From NCBI GenBank assembly GCA_034401795.1, contig CM067374.1:136180508-136244507 (forward strand): a stretch of 64,000 bases of DNA. Reading direction: 5' to 3'. The notes below the pieces were generated by a model. It had not been told where the DNA came from. It was given only the letters and a program-made list of their open reading frames with translations, and did not search any database. This stretch comes from Chaetoderma sp. LZ-2023a (lineage: Eukaryota; Mollusca; Caudofoveata; Chaetodermatida; Chaetodermatidae). The position numbers and the translations under genes are program-made. Shown here piece by piece: positions 52,024-58,436 of the stretch (the first letter of the stretch is position 1; every line of letters begins with the position of its first letter).

Positions 52024-55000
52024 TGCATTCTCGCCACCAGGGGCAGCGTCAAACAAAAATGTCATCTTACAATCCGCAATGATATGGACAACTCATGACA
52101 AATTTGATCAAACACCACTAAATGGTTTTGGAGACAGTTTTATGGACAAAATCTAAATATATATTTGGAGTTTTAACACTTCTCCCTGGCATGCCTGGCC
52201 CCCAGGAATGGAGTCAAACTTCTCCCTGGCATGCCTGGCCCCCAAGATTGGAGTCAAACTTCTCCCTGGCATGCCTGGCCCCCAAGAATGGAGTCAAACT
52301 TCTCCCTGGCATGACTGGCCCCCAAGAATGGAGTCAAACTTCTCCCTGGCATGACTGGCCCCCAGGAATGGAGTCAAACTTCTCCCTGGCATGTCTGGCC
52401 CCCAGGAATGGAGTCAAACTTCTCCCTGGCATGCCTGGCCCCCAAGAATGGAGTCAAACTTCTCCCTGGCATGACTGGCCCCCAGGAAAGGAGTCTAACT
52501 TCTCCCTGACATGACTGGCTCCCAGAAATGGAGTCAAACGTAACTTTTGTCTTGCGCTATGCAATCATAGGGGTAACTCACATAACACAATTATGACGAA
52601 TAGTTTTAGAGGAGATAGCCAAATGGCAGATGGATTGATGGATGGATGGATGGAAAGATTGATGGAGGGAGGCGATTGCAATGGCTCCAACATTTTTTCA
52701 AAACATGTCAGCATAATAACATGAACAGCTTTCTTCTTAAAACACCAAAATCCAACCTAACAATGATCACATCCCAGCGGGCACATGACATCGTTTCAAT
52801 GTTGTCTATGTAAGCATTTTATTTAGGTCTAATACTGATAAAAATATCAATGATCGGTGTGACGAATGCTGGGTATACTATATAAGTAAAAATTATACGT
52901 GCATCTCTCTTTCTACCACAAATAAATATTCAGAAGTCTGGAAAATCATAGTATAATATGTATGACGAAAATAAATAGGCCTATATGTTAATTGGCTGCA
53001 GTAGTAAATAATTATATGTTGTGTAAATGGCCATAATGACTGACATCGGTACAATGTTTTGACAACGTTATGGCTGCTCGGAAGCTCTCGCCCATTTCTG
53101 TTTGACTATGTCTCAAAAATGATCAAATGACATCTATAGCTATCCTGGCATTCCTTTTGGCACCGTGTACCAGCACCTTTGAAAAACACTACGAGTTAAA
53201 CGGTCGTCATTTGTTTTCAAATCTTCTTCCACGTTATTTCAAGGTAAGTCGATAGTTTATTTTTAGGTCTACAATTAATTAACCAGTATCAATTCTTGCA
53301 ATATCGTCAATCTTTGTTTGGTGAAAATAGCTGTAAAACTCAATAATATTCCTTATTAAAATATTGCAAACATAGTGCTCCCTGATTTGCTTCCACATTC
53401 GCAAACCCTTTTCACCCAGACACCCAGATACCTTAAATAAAGCAGAGGCTAATATTACACCTTCGTTTTCAGGCACATGGATTAACCTATCTGGCAACTT
53501 AAAGCTTTGACTGTCAAACCCAACGTAACACCCTCGGCAGTGGTCTTGAGGAATATTTATTTCCAGACCAAGCGGACTATTTTTGAAAATTTACCACAGG
53601 AATCACTGGCTTGATAAGTGATCCAACCATTTCAGTGGCATACACTTTCAAAAACACTAAGTGTTAAGGCCTTTCTTTCTTAGTTTTGGATTCAATACCC
53701 TGGTCTTTGGTCTCCTCCCCACCCCACCCACCCTCCCCCAGCCCACCCCCACCACCACCACCACCCTTACCAACCCAACCCAAAGAAAGCACAGACACAC
53801 ATACACACTGTGCATTCTGGCTTCCTTGGGGCAGAGCCGAAAAATGTCATGTTACAATCCTATTTACACGCAGCTTAAAACTCTATCCGTGTTAAATAAA
53901 AACTAGAATGTGCAGTTGGTGGCATGTCATCGCAAACCCCCCACGCTTTTGTCATTATTAACATTTCCCCCCAAACCCAACCCACCCAACACCCTCCCGA
54001 GAGCGGAGCCTAATACACAGATTGTCTCTTAACCCACAAACGTATGAGTAACTCACATACCAAATTTGGTTGAATTCTGCAAACTTTGTATTTTTGTATC
54101 CCCACCCCCAACACCCCACACCATGGGGGCACAGCGTAATATAAACATTGTCTTGCAATCCACAAGCATAGAGGGGGATGATTGGACATGGTGGTAGAGT
54201 GGTTGTCTGGTAATTAATTTGGTTCCTGCAGTTTGTGAAAGCGATATAGCTGAATGAATGTTGTATAATGAAACCTGTCTATAATGGCCACAGGAGTATA
54301 TAGGCCTACACATACTTGGGCAACAGGATGGTGGTTATTTAAGAGTGGTCAGGAGACAACTTGTTGTCTAGCGAGTAGAGATCACATGTTTTTAGTTACT
54401 CATACCTCTTAAACACTGGTGGCCATTACACACAGGTATTGAATTAAGACAATGGCGTGTATAATTAAATAAATAATTTAACATTTTTGTTTCTAGTTCC
54501 AGATTGCAACAACTTCAGAAACCATCTGATCGCCAATGATTCAGATAGCAAAACGATCCGACAGTAAAATCTAAATAAGACCAGATATGGAGTCATTTTA
54601 AACCGGATTGTGTTGAGTCAGCTCATATTGTGCTAAGTGAATCTATACATCTAAAGGGACATAAGCAATTAATTAACGAACTAGATGCAGTAAGCTGGGC
54701 GTCCGAACCAGAGTCGAGATCTTCACCGCCTATGAAGTGATGGCGAGTCGACTCGGAAACTGAGCCATCAGCTATGGAAATTTTGCTATGTCAAACAAAT
54801 AATGGCGCTACTGAGCAACAGGACAATGAAACTTTCAATGCCAATGGATGTCAATTTATTACACTCAAAATGTTTTCCGAGATTGATGAATGTGCTTGAT
54901 AAATTGTTGGTGTCAACAACATTTGTGCCAGAAGAACGTGTGTTTTTGAGAGCAGGCAATATTGTGGACAAGAAATGCAGCCCATTGTCTCCGGAGAATG

Positions 55001-58000
55001 TTAATATTTCTAATGATAAACAAGGACATGTATTGAGATAGTCTGTTGATAACTTAGAAATTAATTTGATTGACAGATGCTGACGTATTTTAATATTATT
55101 TTGAATGGAAGGCGTTTCTGCCTACGGCATCAATACCCTCCATTCAAAATAATTAAAAAATATTCAACAGCTTATGAGCCTGAAATAAATCATGAATAGC
55201 GTTACTGAAAAGTTATAAAATATATCTATTACCAGTATTTTCTGCTTCAAAATTGTCGTGTACTTTTATATATTTTCGCAGTAAATTGTTCTTTTATTCA
55301 ATAAATAATGCCTTTAATATTAAATATTATTACCGAATTATGGTTCTTCCAGGCGAGTTTGCTTGAAATCGTTCAAGCAATTAATGAGTAGCATTTTAAC
55401 TGATATCCCGAAATGTTCAGAAAATCCAAGATGGCTGTTGGAAAAATTTGCCAATCAAAATTCTGTATACGAGTTCTGAAATCTACCAGGCTAGTTAATG
55501 AGTAGCCTTTTAAATGATTTCCTGCCATTTTTCAGAAAATTAAAAGATGGCCAACGAAAAATAGGCCAATCAAAATTCTGTATACAACTTCTGAAACATA
55601 CCAATCTAGGGTCCTCCCAACATAGTTTGCTTGAAATCGTTCAAAAAGTTTATGAGTAGCATTTTAACTGATATCAAGAAATGTTCAGAAAATCCAAGAT
55701 GGATGCCAGAAAAATTGACCAATCAAAATTCTGTATGAGTTCTGAAACCTACCTGGCTAGTATATTTCCAGCCAAGTCTGACTGAGCTTGCTCAAGTAGT
55801 TAACGAGGTGGAGCGTGTTAAACAATTTGTGGCCATTTTTTCCCAGAAAATTCCAGATGGCTGCCAAAAAAATAGACCAATCAAAATTCTGAGTAGGCTT
55901 TTAACGGATTTCCAGAAAATTTCAGAAAATCCAAGATGGCCACTGGAAATATTGACCAATAAGAATTCTCGTTAGAAGTGTTGAAGCCTCCCAGAATAGA
56001 ATTAGTCCACCCAAGTTTCATTGAAACCGGCCCATTTATATTCGAGTAGCTTTTTAAATGATTTCATGAAAATTTGCTGAAAATCCAAGATGGCTGCCAG
56101 AAAAATTGATCAATCAAATTCTGAATATACACTCTGGAGCCTACCACCAATCCACCATAGAATCCTTAGAGCCAAATTTGGTTGAAATTGCACACACAGT
56201 TAATGAGGAGTAGCGGTTTAAATGATTTGTCGCTATTTTTCGGAAAATTTAAGAGATTTCTAGAAATTTTCAGAAAATTCAAGATGGCCACCGGAAATAT
56301 TGACAAATCAGAATTCTCCTTAAAAGCGCTGAAGCCTCCCAGGATAAAATTAGTCCATCTAAGTTTCATTGAAGTCGGTCCATTTATATTGAAGTAGGGT
56401 TTTAAATGATTTTTGGAATATTTTCGGAAAATCTAAGATGGCCACCAGAAAAATTGACCAATCAAAATTCTGAATACACGTTCTGGAGCCTCCCACCATA
56501 GGATCCACCCAACCGAATTTGGTTGAAATTGGGCAAAGCATAAATGAAAAGATTTGATGGACAGATGACAGATGACGGATGGACTGATGGCTGACATCGC
56601 ATAACAATGTAATATGTAACGTTGAAACAACAGTGAAACAATGTTTAAACATAAAAAATAACGTTGATATAATGACAAAAAGTGATGTTGAAACGACATT
56701 GATTACTCAATATTGGTTCAATTTTCAAACACAATCAGTTTCCAACATCACTCTAACATCAGAGACTGATGTTGTTTTAACATATTTTGCCCACTGGGAG
56801 AGCATTAAAGCTGAAGGGTCATTATGAAATTAAGAACATTTTTTTAGTAAAAAAATATTAAGTGAATTAACGATTCAAGTTTGCAATTTGTATCAAGTAA
56901 TCGTCTGCCATATTGTTTTGCAGCGGCCATTTTCTTTTTCCCACACCTCCAGCCTAATAAGAGCTCGTCAAATCTAAATCCGTCCCATTCACTTTTTGAT
57001 GCCTTGTGTGTAACGCATCTAAGGATAGCCCCAGTATCAATGTTTCTTCAAATAAAATACAGAGAAATCACGAACTAAGGACACAAAAATTAAATAAATC
57101 TTTTGATAATTAGGTTCTATCTCATCCAGGATAAATATCCATTCAAAAGCTGATATAAATCGAGTAGTTATTCTCTCTCAGACCAGCTATTCCAACCTCC
57201 ACGAACTCCATGACATTTTGAAAATGCCAACAACGCTGACGTCATCGATCTGTGTGCAGGTCACAATTCGATTAGTTTATTTGCATATCAAAGATATACA
57301 TTTGCATATCAAAGATATGCGTGCTAGCCAAATAGTAAGGTCTAGTCTGCTGAGTGCCTTTGTAATATGCATCAAGATTTAGACTGGAATTCCTAATATA
57401 ATAGGGGAGCATAGCGCAATGTGTAAGCCTTTTCATATACCATGCCCGCACACACCATTGCCGTGGCCACCATCGCTGCTGACACTGCAGCCAATACTGC
57501 CGCCAATAACGACATAACCACCAACAGTAACAGCTACGACCAGTCATAGCCCTGTTGTAAAAGATACTCAGAACCAACTTTATCACAATAACAATTTCAA
57601 CCAACACCAATACTAATAGCTACACCTACAATAGCAAACACCACCACTACCACAAGAAGCACCATCAGCACAAACCACTACTACCATACTGTTGACCACA
57701 GCCCTGGCCATAGGAGTCAGAGACGAATTTAAATGTTCTCATCTAATCTGCAATCATATGGGTAGGTCGCATAACAAATTTGGTTGAATTCTACCAAACG
57801 GTTCTGCCAGATAGACAGACAGACAGGCAGGCAGGCAGGCAGACAGACAGGCAGGCAGACAGGCCCACGTATCTTATACGTGGTTAGCTGCAGATCGCTG
57901 TTCAATAAAGCGCCATCTCTTTAGTCAGTTAGCCTATCACAAAAGCATATTCCGGAAAATATCTAAAAACCACTCGATTTAACTAAAATTATAACACATC

Positions 58001-58398
58001 GAATGAAGTTGCCATGCAATAGGATTTGGGTCCGATAAACACTGGATCTGTGGATATTGCGGAGGCTAATGGTCCAAATTGGCTCAAATTTTAACACAGT
58101 ACTTTGGGTGTGATACGACAAAATCCGTAAAATTTGGAAAATAAACAGATCTGGAACACGCAGCTACTGAGATCATATCGAGTTTGTTTCAACATGTGAT
58201 GGATAAATATCAACCACAATCAATCTCAAAGCAATATAACCACGATCAGAACACTAGGGTGATGGGGGAGACCGCTAACAGAGAAAAGGCACTGGCAAGA
58301 ACAGGTGAGGCGGTGGTGGCGATGGATGGTGAAGGTGGTTCTGGGGATGACGATAACAATAACAATGACGATGACTGACGATAATGATGATGAAGATC

Positions 58399-58436
<38 letters not shown>

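Noticed and set aside
52122..52514. 130-codon ORF with SLAWPP-type repeats
   Set aside because: Explained by the 40-bp tandem repeat; no homology or splice context.
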